Shown: piece by piece, positions 41,299-50,347 of the stretch
How positions within the stretch are numbered: position 1 is the stretch's first letter
Layout of the letters: each line of letters begins with the position of its first letter
Origin: SZUA-36 sp963704855
Lineage (GTDB): Bacteria > Pseudomonadota > Gammaproteobacteria > Xanthomonadales > SZUA-36
NCBI GenBank assembly: GCA_963704855.1
Contig: CAVPHY010000017.1
Span: 1-64,000 of the forward strand
Length of the DNA stretch: 64,000 nucleotides
Direction of reading: 5' to 3'
Position numbers and translations under genes: made by a program
Notes under the pieces: generated by a model
The model's input: the letters and a program-made list of their open reading frames with translations, nothing else
Database searches by the model: none
What the model was told of the DNA's origin: nothing

Positions 41299-42900
41299 TC
41301 AATCGTTAAGTTGTTCATAGGCCGGCAGAGTCAGAAACTCGTCCAGCTGGGGATTGCATGTCATCGTCTGCAGCAGGTCGGCTGCCGCGATAATGGAAAG
41401 GCTTACATTGCCCGGTGCAGCTGACACGAGGAGTGTCTTTTCCTCGTTGAATAAACCATCCATCCAATCCTGCGTAATCTTACGTCCGTCATCCAGTTGC
41501 GCACCGTGCTTGAGCCATTGCCACAACTGGGTTCTGCCGATCTCAGCCGTCGCCGCATCTTCCATCAGGTTGTCGATGGGTACGCAGCCATTACCCGATA
41601 GCCAGGCTGCAAGGTACTGGATGGCAACGCGGATATTTTTGCGGACACCGGCCTCGGTGATGGTCCCATCGCTGGGGGCGATCAGGTCGGCAGCATTCAC
41701 CTTGAAATCTACCAGCTTGCGGTTGATCTGGTTGGGGCCCTTCAGTACCTTGTCAAACTCGGCGCGAGACAGCGGCTCCAGCCCCGGGTGCGCTACCCAG
41801 GTGCCATCGTGGCCGTTGGTGGCTTCACGCTCTTTATCGACACGAACCTTTTCCATGGCCCGTGCATTGGCTTCATCATCACCACGGATCGGTATCTGCG
41901 CGGCCATACCACCCATCGCAAACGCGCCGTGTGCATGGCAGGTCTGAATTAGCAGTTTCGAATAGTTCGCCAAAAACGGTACCGTCATGCCAACCTGGTC
42001 GCGGTCGGGCAACACCCGGTCGGGGTGGTTACGGAATGTCTTGATATAGCTGAATATGTAATCCCAACGGCCGCAGTTCAGGCCAAGAATCCTGTCTTTC
42101 AAGGCATACAGAATCTCGTGCATCTGGAACACGGCAGGCAGGGTTTCAATCAGCAGCGTGACACGCACGGTTCCATGTTCCATCCCCAGTCGCTGCTCGG
42201 ACCAGGCGATTACCTTTTCCCACCAGGCTGCCTCCATATAGTGTTGCAGCTTTGGAATATAAAAATAAGGCCGGCTGCCACGTTTGAGCAGTTCTTCGTG
42301 GTTATGAAACAGGAACAGACCGAAATCAACAAAAACACCGTGTATTGGGTGCCCGGCCATCCTGATATGCCGTTCCGGCAAATGCAGACCGCGGGGACGC
42401 ACCATCAGCGTGGCTGTTTTCTCATTGAGCGTATAGCTTTTTCCGTCCGGTGTATTGAAATCAATTTTCCGGCGTATCGCGTCACGCAGGTTCACCTGTC
42501 CATCGATAACATTCGACCAGGTGGGTGCAGTGGAGTCTTCAAAATCGGCCATGTAAACCTGTGCACCGGAATTCAGCGCATTGATGACCATCTTGCGGGT
42601 TACCGGACCAGTAATCTCGGTGCGCCGGTCTGCGATATCTGCGGGAATGGGCGCCACCTGCCAATTGCCTTCACGAATTTCACTGGTGGCCATATCGAAA
42701 TCCGGAACGGCGCCTTCGTCAAACTCCTGTTGACGCGTCTCCCGTGCCAACAACAGATCTTTCAGTTCAGGTGTAAACCGTTCAGCCAGTTCAGCCAGGA
42801 AGGCCAGCGCGGGGCCTGTCAGAATGGATTTATCTTCGCCAGCCAGCGGTTGGGTCAGCTCCAGTTTGGGGTGAGACCCCTGCCCAGTTGGTAAATTCAT
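41299..42900 (-). CDS. aceB: Malate synthase A
   Basis: A 533-residue malate synthase A condensing glyoxylate and acetyl-CoA to malate. Family motifs visible include MADFEDSTAPTWSNVIDGQ, RPRGLHLPE and the C-terminal EFLTLPAYEQL. The ATG at 42900 was taken as start; a TTG at 42915 is in frame. It heads the aceBA operon. A LysR gene is transcribed divergently from 43021, with an AT-rich 120-bp control region between them. Confidence 0.95.
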   Translation of the reverse strand: MNLPTGQGSHPKLELTQPLAGEDKSILTGPALAFLAELAERFTPELKDLLLARETRQQEFDEGAVPDFDMATSEIREGNWQVAPIPADIADRRTEITGPVTRKMVINALNSGAQVYMADFEDSTAPTWSNVIDGQVNLRDAIRRKIDFNTPDGKSYTLNEKTATLMVRPRGLHLPERHIRMAGHPIHGVFVDFGLFLFHNHEELLKRGSRPYFYIPKLQHYMEAAWWEKVIAWSEQRLGMEHGTVRVTLLIETLPAVFQMHEILYALKDRILGLNCGRWDYIFSYIKTFRNHPDRVLPDRDQVGMTVPFLANYSKLLIQTCHAHGAFAMGGMAAQIPIRGDDEANARAMEKVRVDKEREATNGHDGTWVAHPGLEPLSRAEFDKVLKGPNQINRKLVDFKVNAADLIAPSDGTITEAGVRKNIRVAIQYLAAWLSGNGCVPIDNLMEDAATAEIGRTQLWQWLKHGAQLDDGRKITQDWMDGLFNEEKTLLVSAAPGNVSLSIIAAADLLQTMTCNPQLDEFLTLPAYEQLND

Positions 42901-43020
42901 CGCGGTCAATTCCAAGATTCAGCTAATACGTTTTTCAAGAATACCTACAAATCTTTATCTTTGACAATATAAATGTTTAAATAGCTATTATTAGTTTTTT
43001 TAATAATATAACTTACTGAA
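42901..43020. promoter_or_regulatory. Divergent aceB/LysR control region
   Basis: This AT-rich stretch contains the dyad ATTATTA (42987-42993) / TAATAAT (43001-43007), a T-N11-A-like arrangement suited to a LysR protein, and on the minus strand TTGTCA-N17-GTATTC, a possible -35/-10 for aceB. Regulation of aceBA by the divergent LysR gene is inferred from position. Confidence 0.45.
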
Positions 43021-43962
43021 TTGAAACATAAACCCATCAAATATTATAAAGGCAATACGCTCAAACAGCTCAGGGCTTTTTGCTCCGTAGCGCGCACCGG
43101 CAAGATGACCGATGCCGCGGATGAATTGTTTCTGAGCCAGTCGGCCATCAGCCTCCAGATCAAGGCGCTGGAGGAGGAAATGGATGCCGTTCTTTTTGAG
43201 CGTCGCGGCCCGCGTATACAGTTAACACCGGACGGCAGAAGGCTGCTCGATATGGTCAGGCCCATCGTCGAAGGCATGGATGGACTGAAGGAGCGCTTCG
43301 ACAGGGAAGTCCGTGGAGACCTCGAGTCGGGTACCGTTGTCATCGCTGCCGGCGAATCGACAATCATGTACATCCTGCCCCAGTTGCTATCCACCTACCG
43401 TGAAATCTACCCGAAAATCCAGGTGGAGCTTCGCAACGTGACCGGCCGCGACGGCCTGGCCATGATCCGCCAGGATGAGGTGGATTTCGCAGTCGGGTCG
43501 ATGCTGGATGTACCCAGCGATATCAGCTACGACCCGCTCTACACTTTCGACCCTGCGCTGATATTGCCACGCGGACACGCGCTGGCTGACAAGAAGAACA
43601 TCCAGATGAAGGACATCGCACCCTATGGTCTGATTCTTCCACCACGCAGACTGACCACCTGGCGTATGGTGGACCGGATTTTCCAGCAGCATGGCATACC
43701 ATTCAATGTCATACTCGAGGTAGGGGGCTGGGAGGTTATCAAGCGCTACGTTGAGCTGGATTTCGGTATTTCGATCACCACGGGTATATGCCTGCGCAAG
43801 GAGGACCCGCTCGTGGTGAAGAACATGAGCCGCTATTTTCCGAAACGGTCCTACGGAATTGTCGTGCGGCGTGGCAGGCACCTTTCACTTGCGTCGCGCG
43901 CCTTTCTTGATGTGATGAAAGAGGCTTCGATGCCCGATCTGCCGTACATGATGGGCAAGTAA
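43021..43962 (+). CDS. LysR-type regulator divergent from aceBA
   Basis: A 313-residue LysR regulator: winged helix about 14-75 (TLKQLRAFCSVARTGKMTDA, LSQSAISLQIKALEEEM), then a periplasmic-binding-like effector domain (VVIAAGESTIMYILPQLLST). It resembles the CysB/Cbl branch in overall pattern. The start is TTG at 43021; no ATG gives the conserved N-terminus. Likely controls the glyoxylate shunt or its own gene. Confidence 0.9.
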   Translation: MKHKPIKYYKGNTLKQLRAFCSVARTGKMTDAADELFLSQSAISLQIKALEEEMDAVLFERRGPRIQLTPDGRRLLDMVRPIVEGMDGLKERFDREVRGDLESGTVVIAAGESTIMYILPQLLSTYREIYPKIQVELRNVTGRDGLAMIRQDEVDFAVGSMLDVPSDISYDPLYTFDPALILPRGHALADKKNIQMKDIAPYGLILPPRRLTTWRMVDRIFQQHGIPFNVILEVGGWEVIKRYVELDFGISITTGICLRKEDPLVVKNMSRYFPKRSYGIVVRRGRHLSLASRAFLDVMKEASMPDLPYMMGK

Positions 43963-44045
43963 AAGGGGTCAGGTAGAGTAAAAGGGGTCAGGTACATTTA
44001 AGCATTTGAGCTGGCCTCAAATGCTTAAATGTACCTGACCCCTTT
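43961..44045. repeat. Perfect 30-bp inverted repeat plus partial direct copy
   Basis: Arms at 43981-44010 and 44016-44045 are exact reverse complements around a CTGGC loop. The outer sequence AAAGGGGTCAGGTAC is repeated directly at 43962-43976. A related GGTACCTGACCC stretch lies at 38818-38829. GGGGTCAGGTAC-type sequences are common as REP/MITE-like repeats near RAYT transposases, none of which is encoded here. It also separates convergent genes and could end transcription. Confidence 0.8.
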
Positions 44046-44065
44046 ACCCCCCCAACCCCTTTTAA

Positions 44066-45328
44066 TTACGTAGAAGAGGTGAACTCGGGATAAGCTTCCA
44101 TACCGCATTCGCCGATATCCAGCCCCTCGTATTCTTCTTCTGCGCTGACGCGGATACCCATGGTCAGTTTCAATGCGTACCAGACCGCCAGGCTGGCAAT
44201 CGAGACCCAGGCAAAGATGGTCGCCGCGCCGGCCAGCTGACCGGTGAAACTTGATTCCGGGTTGGTCACGGGAACCAGCAACAGGCCGAACAGACCGATG
44301 ACACCGTGTACTGAAATCGCACCGACCGGGTCATCGATTTTCAGGCGGTCCAGACCGAGGATACTGAAGACCACCAGGATGCCGGCAATCAGGCCGAACA
44401 GCGATGCCTGCAGCGCGGTCGGGGTTGACGGTTCCGCGGTTATCGCAACCAGGCCAGCCAGGGCGCCGTTCAATGCCATGGTCAGATCGGCTTTGCCGAA
44501 TAATGCACGGGCAGTCAGCAACGCGCCCACGAGACCGGCTGCGGCCGCTGCATTGGTGTTTAAAAACACCATCGCGACCGAATGGGCGTTGGCCGCATCC
44601 GCCAGCTTTAGCACGGAGCCACCGTTGAAACCAAACCAGCCCATCCAGAGAATAAACGTGCCAAGGGTTGCCAACGGCAGATTGGCGCCGGGTATGGCGA
44701 TGATTTGACCATCACGTCCGTACTTGCCCTTTCTCGCGCCCAGCAAGAGCACCCCGGTCAGCGCTGCGGCAGCACCTGCCAGGTGAACGATACCCGAGCC
44801 GGCAAAGTCACTGAAGCCGAGATCAGCCAGGCTGAACAGACCAAACACGTCCTTGCCACCCCAGGTCCATGAGCCTTCTACCGGGTAGATGAAGCCGGTC
44901 ATGAAAATGGCAAATACCAGGAAGGACCAGAGCTTCATACGCTCGGCCACCGCACCTGACACAATCGACATGGCGGTTGCCACGAACACCACCTGGAAGA
45001 AAAAATCCGATGCAGGTGAATACGCGCTGTCGCCGTCAAAACCCTTCTCTGCCGATTCGGCGAGCACCGCGCCGAGGTCAAACGACTCGATCCCCTGCAG
45101 AAACCAGCCGCCGCCGTACATCAGCGCGTATCCACTCGCCATGTACATGATGCAGGCGACCGCATACAGGGCAATATTTTTGGTCAGGATTTCAACGGTA
45201 TTCTTGGAACGTACAAGACCGGATTCAAGCAGGGAAAAGCCTGCCGCCATCCACATGACCAACGCACCGCAGACGAGAAAATAGAAGGTATCAATTGCAT
45301 ACTGAAGTTCAAAAATCTGGTTTTCCAT
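44066..45328 (-). CDS. amtB: Ammonium transporter
   Basis: A 420-residue Amt/MEP/Rh channel with 11 membrane helices. Signature segments include DTFYFLVCGALVMWMAAGFS, FAGSGIVHLAGAAAALTGVL (pore His region) and ISVHGVIGLFGLLLVP (second pore His). There is no separate signal peptide, unlike the E. coli protein. It sits 12 bp after glnK in the same unit, the standard glnK-amtB arrangement in which GlnK plugs the channel at high nitrogen. Confidence 0.95.
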   Translation of the reverse strand: MENQIFELQYAIDTFYFLVCGALVMWMAAGFSLLESGLVRSKNTVEILTKNIALYAVACIMYMASGYALMYGGGWFLQGIESFDLGAVLAESAEKGFDGDSAYSPASDFFFQVVFVATAMSIVSGAVAERMKLWSFLVFAIFMTGFIYPVEGSWTWGGKDVFGLFSLADLGFSDFAGSGIVHLAGAAAALTGVLLLGARKGKYGRDGQIIAIPGANLPLATLGTFILWMGWFGFNGGSVLKLADAANAHSVAMVFLNTNAAAAAGLVGALLTARALFGKADLTMALNGALAGLVAITAEPSTPTALQASLFGLIAGILVVFSILGLDRLKIDDPVGAISVHGVIGLFGLLLVPVTNPESSFTGQLAGAATIFAWVSIASLAVWYALKLTMGIRVSAEEEYEGLDIGECGMEAYPEFTSST

Positions 45329-45340
45329 CGTTATAAATCC

Positions 45341-45679
45341 TTATATCGCCAGTGCGCCGGTTTCACCCGTACGGATACGCACGACTTCTTCAAGTTTGTG
45401 CACGAAGACCTTGCCGTCACCGATCTTGCCGGTGTTGGCCGCCTGGATAATGGCATCGACGACCCTTTCTACGAGACCGTCATCCACCGCCGTTTCAACC
45501 TTGATCTTGGGCAGGAAGTCCACTACGTACTCCGCGCCGCGGTAGAGTTCGGTATGGCCTTTTTGTCGTCCGTAGCCCTTGACCTCGGTCACCGTGATGC
45601 CATTGACACCGACCTCCGCCAGGGCTTCGCGAACATCATCGAGCTTGAATGGTTTTATGATGGCTGTGACTAATCGCAT
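45341..45679 (-). CDS. glnK: P-II nitrogen regulatory protein
   Basis: A 112-residue P-II protein starting MRLVTAIIKPFKLDDVREAL, with the T-loop GRQKGHTELYRGAEYVVDF containing the uridylylation Tyr51 and the signature TGKIGDGKVFV. The ATG at 45679 was chosen over an upstream start at 45694. It controls AmtB and nitrogen metabolism through 2-oxoglutarate and ATP/ADP binding. A sigma-54 promoter and an NtrC-type site lie upstream. Confidence 0.95.
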   Translation of the reverse strand: MRLVTAIIKPFKLDDVREALAEVGVNGITVTEVKGYGRQKGHTELYRGAEYVVDFLPKIKVETAVDDGLVERVVDAIIQAANTGKIGDGKVFVHKLEEVVRIRTGETGALAI

Positions 45680-45716
45680 TTCTGTTCCTTGCATGGTTAC
45701 GCTGTGGTTATCTATA

Positions 45717-45732
45717 TGCAGGAATCAGGCCA
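45717..45732 (-). promoter_or_regulatory. Sigma-54 promoter of glnK-amtB
   Basis: On the minus strand TGGCCTGATTCCTGCA gives GG and GC dinucleotides separated by 10 bases, the -24/-12 spacing required by RpoN, about 38-53 bp before the glnK start. Confidence 0.75.
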
Positions 45733-45816
45733 CGCAGCATCCATCCGCAAAGCTTACGGTTTGTAAGAAAAATGAGCGATAAACAGGCTGGGAAAAAAAC
45801 CTGGGAGGATTATGCA

Positions 45817-45833
45817 TGCACCATATTGGTGCG
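45817..45833. promoter_or_regulatory. NtrC-type enhancer site
   Basis: TGCACCATATTGGTGCG is a near-perfect match to the NtrC dyad TGCACC-N5-GGTGCA, about 85-100 bp upstream of the sigma-54 promoter, a normal enhancer distance. Confidence 0.8.
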
Positions 45834-45860
45834 CGTGTCATTCAATGGTGCCGGTTTGGC

Positions 45861-45882
45861 GGTGGGTAATGCATTACCCACC
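45861..45882. repeat. Perfect 22-bp palindrome after the efflux operon
   Basis: GGTGGGTAATG followed at once by CATTACCCACC. It lies directly beyond the DUF3240 stop codon with no T tract. It may be a REP-like element or a cruciform-type terminator. Confidence 0.6.
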
Positions 45883-46191
45883 CTACGATTCGAATAGCCG
45901 TCCGCTGCCCGATATAGGCAGCACCCAGTAGATGATATCGGGCACCGGTAAAGAGGCTTTCAACTTCTGCAGTAGCGGTTCGAGCAGGTCGGCCTCGAGC
46001 ACCACCTCGAATTGCACCCGGTTGCGCCGGCCTTCGACCTGCTCGGCAATAGTCATTGCGCCAACCTGGCCATGGCCGCGTGTCGGGTACGACTGGAAGC
46101 CGGGTATTTCCTTGGAGCCCAGCAACAGGTCAACCACGTCCTCTTCGAGGCTCGGTGGTATGTTCAGTCTCAAAAGGCATTTCTGGCTCAT
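45883..46191 (-). CDS. DUF3240 protein, P-II-like, with metal efflux genes
   Basis: A 102-residue protein (MSQKCLLRLNIPPSLEEDVV; IPGFQSYPTRGHGQ; VQFEVVLEADLLEPLLQKLK) of DUF3240, a small ferredoxin-like/P-II-like family found next to CzcA-type pumps and presumed to sense or modulate metal efflux. Its start overlaps the pump gene stop by 4 bases, so it is the last gene of the czcCBA-type operon. Confidence 0.8.
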   Translation of the reverse strand: MSQKCLLRLNIPPSLEEDVVDLLLGSKEIPGFQSYPTRGHGQVGAMTIAEQVEGRRNRVQFEVVLEADLLEPLLQKLKASLPVPDIIYWVLPISGSGRLFES

Positions 46192-49100
46192 TTCAGGTCA
46201 GACCTTGTAAAGCGCCGGTAGAGCACCGGCAGGATGAACAGCGTCAGGGCCGTGCTGGTGATCAGGCCGCCAATCACGACAACTGCCAAAGGCCGTTGGA
46301 TCTCGGAACCAGGCCCGGTCATGAACAATAACGGCATGAGGCCCAGTGCAGCGATGGATGCGGTCATCATGACCGGCCGCAAACGCCGCTCGGAGCCCAG
46401 CCGGACAACCTCTTCTATTGGCAAACCCCGGCTTCGAAGCTGGTTAAAATAACTCACCATCACCACACCGTTGAGCACGGCAATACCCATCAGGGCGATG
46501 AAGCCGACCGATGCCGGTACCGAAAGATACTCGCCGGACAGGGCCAGCGCCAGTACACCGCCGATCAGCGCCAGCGGGACATTGGCCAACACCAGGCCGG
46601 CCTGCACGACCGAGCGGAAGGTCGAGAAAAGCAGGAGAAATATCAGCACCACCGCCACCGGCACCACCAGCATCAGGCGGCGCGCCGCGCGTTGCTGGTT
46701 TTCAAACTCACCGCCCCACTCCACCTGGTAACCGGTAGGCAGGTTGATCGCATCACCGATCTTCGACTGGGCTTCCTCGACAAAACTCACGAGGTCACGG
46801 TCTTTCACATTCGACATCACCACCACGAAACGCCGGCCCTGTTCGCGCTTGACCGATACCGGTCCTTCCACGCGTTCGGCCTCGAGGAGTGTCGAGAGTG
46901 CGACGTGGCCGCCGCCGGGGAGGTTCAGCAACTCCGAGGCAAACTTCTCCAGTGGGTCACCATCGGTTTGTGAATAACGCAGGATGACCGGCACCCGTGC
47001 GGAGCCTTCGATCACCATACCGGCCGGCAGCCCTTCAACAAGTACCTTCACGTGATCCAGTACCTGTAACAGGTCTACACCATACAGGCCAATCATGTCC
47101 CGTTTGGGTCGCAACACGATGTACTGCATACCTTCATTGACGCCGGTGAGCACATCCGTGCTGCCCTCAATACCATTCAGAATCGTGGCAACCTCGCCCG
47201 CCAGTCCGTTCAGAACATCCAGGTCCTGGCCGAAAATCTTGACCGCCAGGTCACCCCGTGAGCCGGTCAGCATCTCGGAAACGCGCATATCGATGGGCTG
47301 GGTAAATCCGTAGTTGATACCCTTGAACTGATTCAGCACCACGCGGATGGCATCTTCCAGCTCGGGCTTGCTAGCCATGCGCCATTCATCCTGTGGATTC
47401 AATTCGAGGAACATATCCGTTTCATTGAGGCTCATCGGATCCATACCCAGTTCATCGGAACCGGTGCGGGCCACGATACGGCGGATTTCCGGCACCTGCT
47501 CCATCAGCGCTTTTTCCACCACCAGGTCCTGCTCGAGGGAGGTATCGAGGTTTATCGAAGGCAGTTTTTCCAGCTGGATGATGATATCGCCCTCATCCAT
47601 CGACGGCATGAAGGTTTTACCGATAAACGGGAATGAGATGATAGCCGCCACCAGCAACACCACCGCCGGCAGGATGACGAGCTTCTCATTTTCCAGTGCC
47701 CTGTTCAGCATCGGCCCGTAAAGCGCGGATAACTTGCGTGGCAGCCAAGGTTCCTGGTGCGCGCCGGATGTGATCAGGAACGACGCGAGCACCGGTATCA
47801 CCGTCAGTGACAACAATAATGACCCGGCCAGCGCGTAAACGATGGTCAGCGCAACCGGGCTGAACAGCTTGCCCTCCAGGCCCTGCAAGGACAACAGCGG
47901 CAGAAACACCAGGATGATAATCAGGATACCGGAGGTCACCGGGATGGTGACATCCTTCACCGCCCGGTAGATAACGTGTAAGCGCGGTAAAACCTGGCCG
48001 CTGGCCTCCGACATCTTCGTAACGATGTTCTCAACCACCACCACGGCGGCATCGACCAGCAAGCCGATCGCGATCGCAAGACCGCCGAGGCTCATCAGGT
48101 TGGCCGACATACCGGTTGCCTGCATCGCGATAAACGTCACCATCGCCGAAAGCGGCAGGATCAGCGCGACGGTCAGTGCCGAACGAATATTGCCGAGGAA
48201 CAGGCCCAGCAATATCAGCACCAGCACCACGGCCTCGACCAGCGCCTTGGAGACGGTCGAGACCGCCCGGTTGACCAGGTGACTGCGGTTATAAAACACG
48301 CTGATCGAGACGTGCTCGGGCAGGCTGGTACGCAGCTCATCCAGCTTTTCCTCGATACCGGCGATGACATCCCGTGCATTGGCGCCACGCAGGCTCACGA
48401 CCAGGCCTTCAACCACCTCGCCCGTGCCGTTCTCGGTGACCGCGCCGTAGCGTTCCAGGCTGCCCAGTGATACATCCGCCACCATGCCGAGGGTGATCAG
48501 TTTGTCGCCCTCGCTTCGAATGGGTGTGTTTTGAATTGATGCGATACCATCCAGCGCGCCTTCCGAGCGCACCAGCAGGGCCTCTTCACCCCGCGTGAGC
48601 CGGCCGGCGCCGTCGTTCTGGTTATTGCTTGCAAGCGCTTCTGACAGGTCACCGGTGGTGACGCCCAGGGCCAGCATCGCATCGGCCCGCGGGCTGATGC
48701 TGTACGACTTGACCTTGCCGCCCAGCGCATTGACATCCGCCACACCCGGCACCGTGCGCAAGGCGGGGCGTATCACCCAGTCCAGCAGGTAACGGCGCTC
48801 GATGATCGATAGCTCGGGGCTGTCCACCGTGAACATGTACATTTCACCCAGCGGCGTGCTCATTGGCGCCAGGCCGCCGCTGACACCTTCGGGCAAGTCA
48901 TCCACCACCGCGGACAGGCGTTCGGCCACCTGTTGCCGGGCCCAGTAGATATCGGTACCCTCTTCAAAATCCACGGTGATATCCGTCAGCGCATACTTGG
49001 CGATCGAGCGCAGCATCGTCTGGCGCTGCACACCCAGCAGTTCAACTTCGATCAACCGGGTAATGCGCGACTCCACCTCCTCGGGTGTCATACCTGGCGC

Positions 49101-49259
49101 CTTCATGATGATCTTCACCTGGGTCGGCGAAATATCCGGGAAGGCATCGATCGGTATGGTGCTGAATGCAAACCAGCCAGCCGGGATCAACAGGGCCACG
49201 GCCAACAGCATCAACAGCCGTTGGGTCAGCGAAAAACGGACCAGGTCCGCCAGCGACAC
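46188..49259 (-). CDS. Heavy-metal RND efflux pump (CzcA/CusA family)
   Basis: A 1023-residue inner-membrane RND permease with the usual 12 helices and two large periplasmic loops. Typical HME-RND segments include FPDISPTQVKIIMKAPGMTP, TQPIDMRVSEMLTGSRGDLA and the central helix GLAIAIGLLVDAAVVVVEN. That helix lacks the DFG...DG motif of classical zinc/cobalt/cadmium CzcA and is closer to the CusA version, while the periplasmic loop is more CzcA-like, so the metal is left open. It works with the adaptor and TolC-type genes encoded upstream in the same operon. Confidence 0.92.
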   Translation of the reverse strand: MSLADLVRFSLTQRLLMLLAVALLIPAGWFAFSTIPIDAFPDISPTQVKIIMKAPGMTPEEVESRITRLIEVELLGVQRQTMLRSIAKYALTDITVDFEEGTDIYWARQQVAERLSAVVDDLPEGVSGGLAPMSTPLGEMYMFTVDSPELSIIERRYLLDWVIRPALRTVPGVADVNALGGKVKSYSISPRADAMLALGVTTGDLSEALASNNQNDGAGRLTRGEEALLVRSEGALDGIASIQNTPIRSEGDKLITLGMVADVSLGSLERYGAVTENGTGEVVEGLVVSLRGANARDVIAGIEEKLDELRTSLPEHVSISVFYNRSHLVNRAVSTVSKALVEAVVLVLILLGLFLGNIRSALTVALILPLSAMVTFIAMQATGMSANLMSLGGLAIAIGLLVDAAVVVVENIVTKMSEASGQVLPRLHVIYRAVKDVTIPVTSGILIIILVFLPLLSLQGLEGKLFSPVALTIVYALAGSLLLSLTVIPVLASFLITSGAHQEPWLPRKLSALYGPMLNRALENEKLVILPAVVLLVAAIISFPFIGKTFMPSMDEGDIIIQLEKLPSINLDTSLEQDLVVEKALMEQVPEIRRIVARTGSDELGMDPMSLNETDMFLELNPQDEWRMASKPELEDAIRVVLNQFKGINYGFTQPIDMRVSEMLTGSRGDLAVKIFGQDLDVLNGLAGEVATILNGIEGSTDVLTGVNEGMQYIVLRPKRDMIGLYGVDLLQVLDHVKVLVEGLPAGMVIEGSARVPVILRYSQTDGDPLEKFASELLNLPGGGHVALSTLLEAERVEGPVSVKREQGRRFVVVMSNVKDRDLVSFVEEAQSKIGDAINLPTGYQVEWGGEFENQQRAARRLMLVVPVAVVLIFLLLFSTFRSVVQAGLVLANVPLALIGGVLALALSGEYLSVPASVGFIALMGIAVLNGVVMVSYFNQLRSRGLPIEEVVRLGSERRLRPVMMTASIAALGLMPLLFMTGPGSEIQRPLAVVVIGGLITSTALTLFILPVLYRRFTRSDLK

Positions 49260-50347
49260 TACTCGTCTCCTCCGCCCATACCCATGCTCATGGCCTTGAG
49301 TGCGGCGGTGCCGGCGACGGCGATCCTGTCATCTGCCACGAGGCCACCCATCACCACCCAGGCACCGCCACCGGTGCTTTTCACATCCACGTCACGCACT
49401 TCAAAGCCCGACGGCACCGCCAGGTACACCACGTCCCTGCCATCCAGCTTGACCACCGCACTGGATGGCACCGTGAGCAACAGCCCGTCTGACAGAACAT
49501 CCCAGCGGGTCAGTTGCCCCGGCTGGAGGCCAGAAGCATCTACGGGTTGCGCACGTACATTTATTGTCTGGGTTTGCGGGTCTATCACGCTGGAAACATA
49601 GGTCAGCTCGGCCCGGGCGCCGTTACCCTGCAATGCGATCTGGCCGCCGGCCTGAAGATAACCGGCAGCAGACCTGGATACATTGCCTTCCAGTACCAGC
49701 TTGTGTGTTTCGCCGAGTTTGACCAGCAACTCGCTGCCATCGAGTTGGTCGCCCAGCATGGCAGGCCGTGACAGTACGATCGCATCGGCCGGTGCACGCA
49801 GGATGATATCCGGGCCCACTTCCATGCTTTTGACAAGACGGTCCAGGTCCGCCGCGGAAAACCCTGCCAGCTTCAGCTGGCCTTTCAGTCCCGCATATTC
49901 CGCCTGGGCTGTCTCGTAACTGAAGCGGGTTTCCTGCCTGCGGCGCTCCGGTATAGAGCCCGCTTCGCCCAGCTTCTGATCCCTTTCCCAGCTGGCTGTC
50001 TGTAAATTGAGCTCGGCCCTTGCTTTAAGAAAATCCCTTTGCAAGGCCACCATTTCTGCACTGCGGACAACCACCAGCGGCTCCCCGGTTTTGACCTGGT
50101 CGCCCTGCTGTACATAAACACGCTGCAATACACCGGATAGAGGCGTCTTTATCGCCCACTCTCCATCGGGTGCAAAAGCCACCCGCAGTGTGATCTCACC
50201 CGCACCGCCCTGGTCCACGGCGGTGACCGTCTGCACCTCGATGCCCAGCAGCTTTTGCTCCTGCTCACTGACGGGTAGTGTTGGCGCGGCAATCGACAGG
50301 GCTGGCAGCAGTAACGCCAAAATGCCTGGCGCTTTCCAAAAATTCAT
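49259..50347 (-). CDS. RND periplasmic adaptor (CzcB/CusB type)
   Basis: A 362-residue membrane-fusion protein: signal peptide MNFWKAPGILALLLPALSIA, a split biotinyl-lipoyl domain (GVLQRVYVQQGDQVKTGEPL), a helical hairpin, a beta barrel, and a membrane-proximal end. It joins the RND pump to the outer membrane channel. It overlaps both neighbours by 1-4 bases, marking a tight operon. The last residues (GMGMGGGDE) are Met/Gly rich, which could bind metal. Confidence 0.9.
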   Translation of the reverse strand: MNFWKAPGILALLLPALSIAAPTLPVSEQEQKLLGIEVQTVTAVDQGGAGEITLRVAFAPDGEWAIKTPLSGVLQRVYVQQGDQVKTGEPLVVVRSAEMVALQRDFLKARAELNLQTASWERDQKLGEAGSIPERRRQETRFSYETAQAEYAGLKGQLKLAGFSAADLDRLVKSMEVGPDIILRAPADAIVLSRPAMLGDQLDGSELLVKLGETHKLVLEGNVSRSAAGYLQAGGQIALQGNGARAELTYVSSVIDPQTQTINVRAQPVDASGLQPGQLTRWDVLSDGLLLTVPSSAVVKLDGRDVVYLAVPSGFEVRDVDVKSTGGGAWVVMGGLVADDRIAVAGTAALKAMSMGMGGGDE

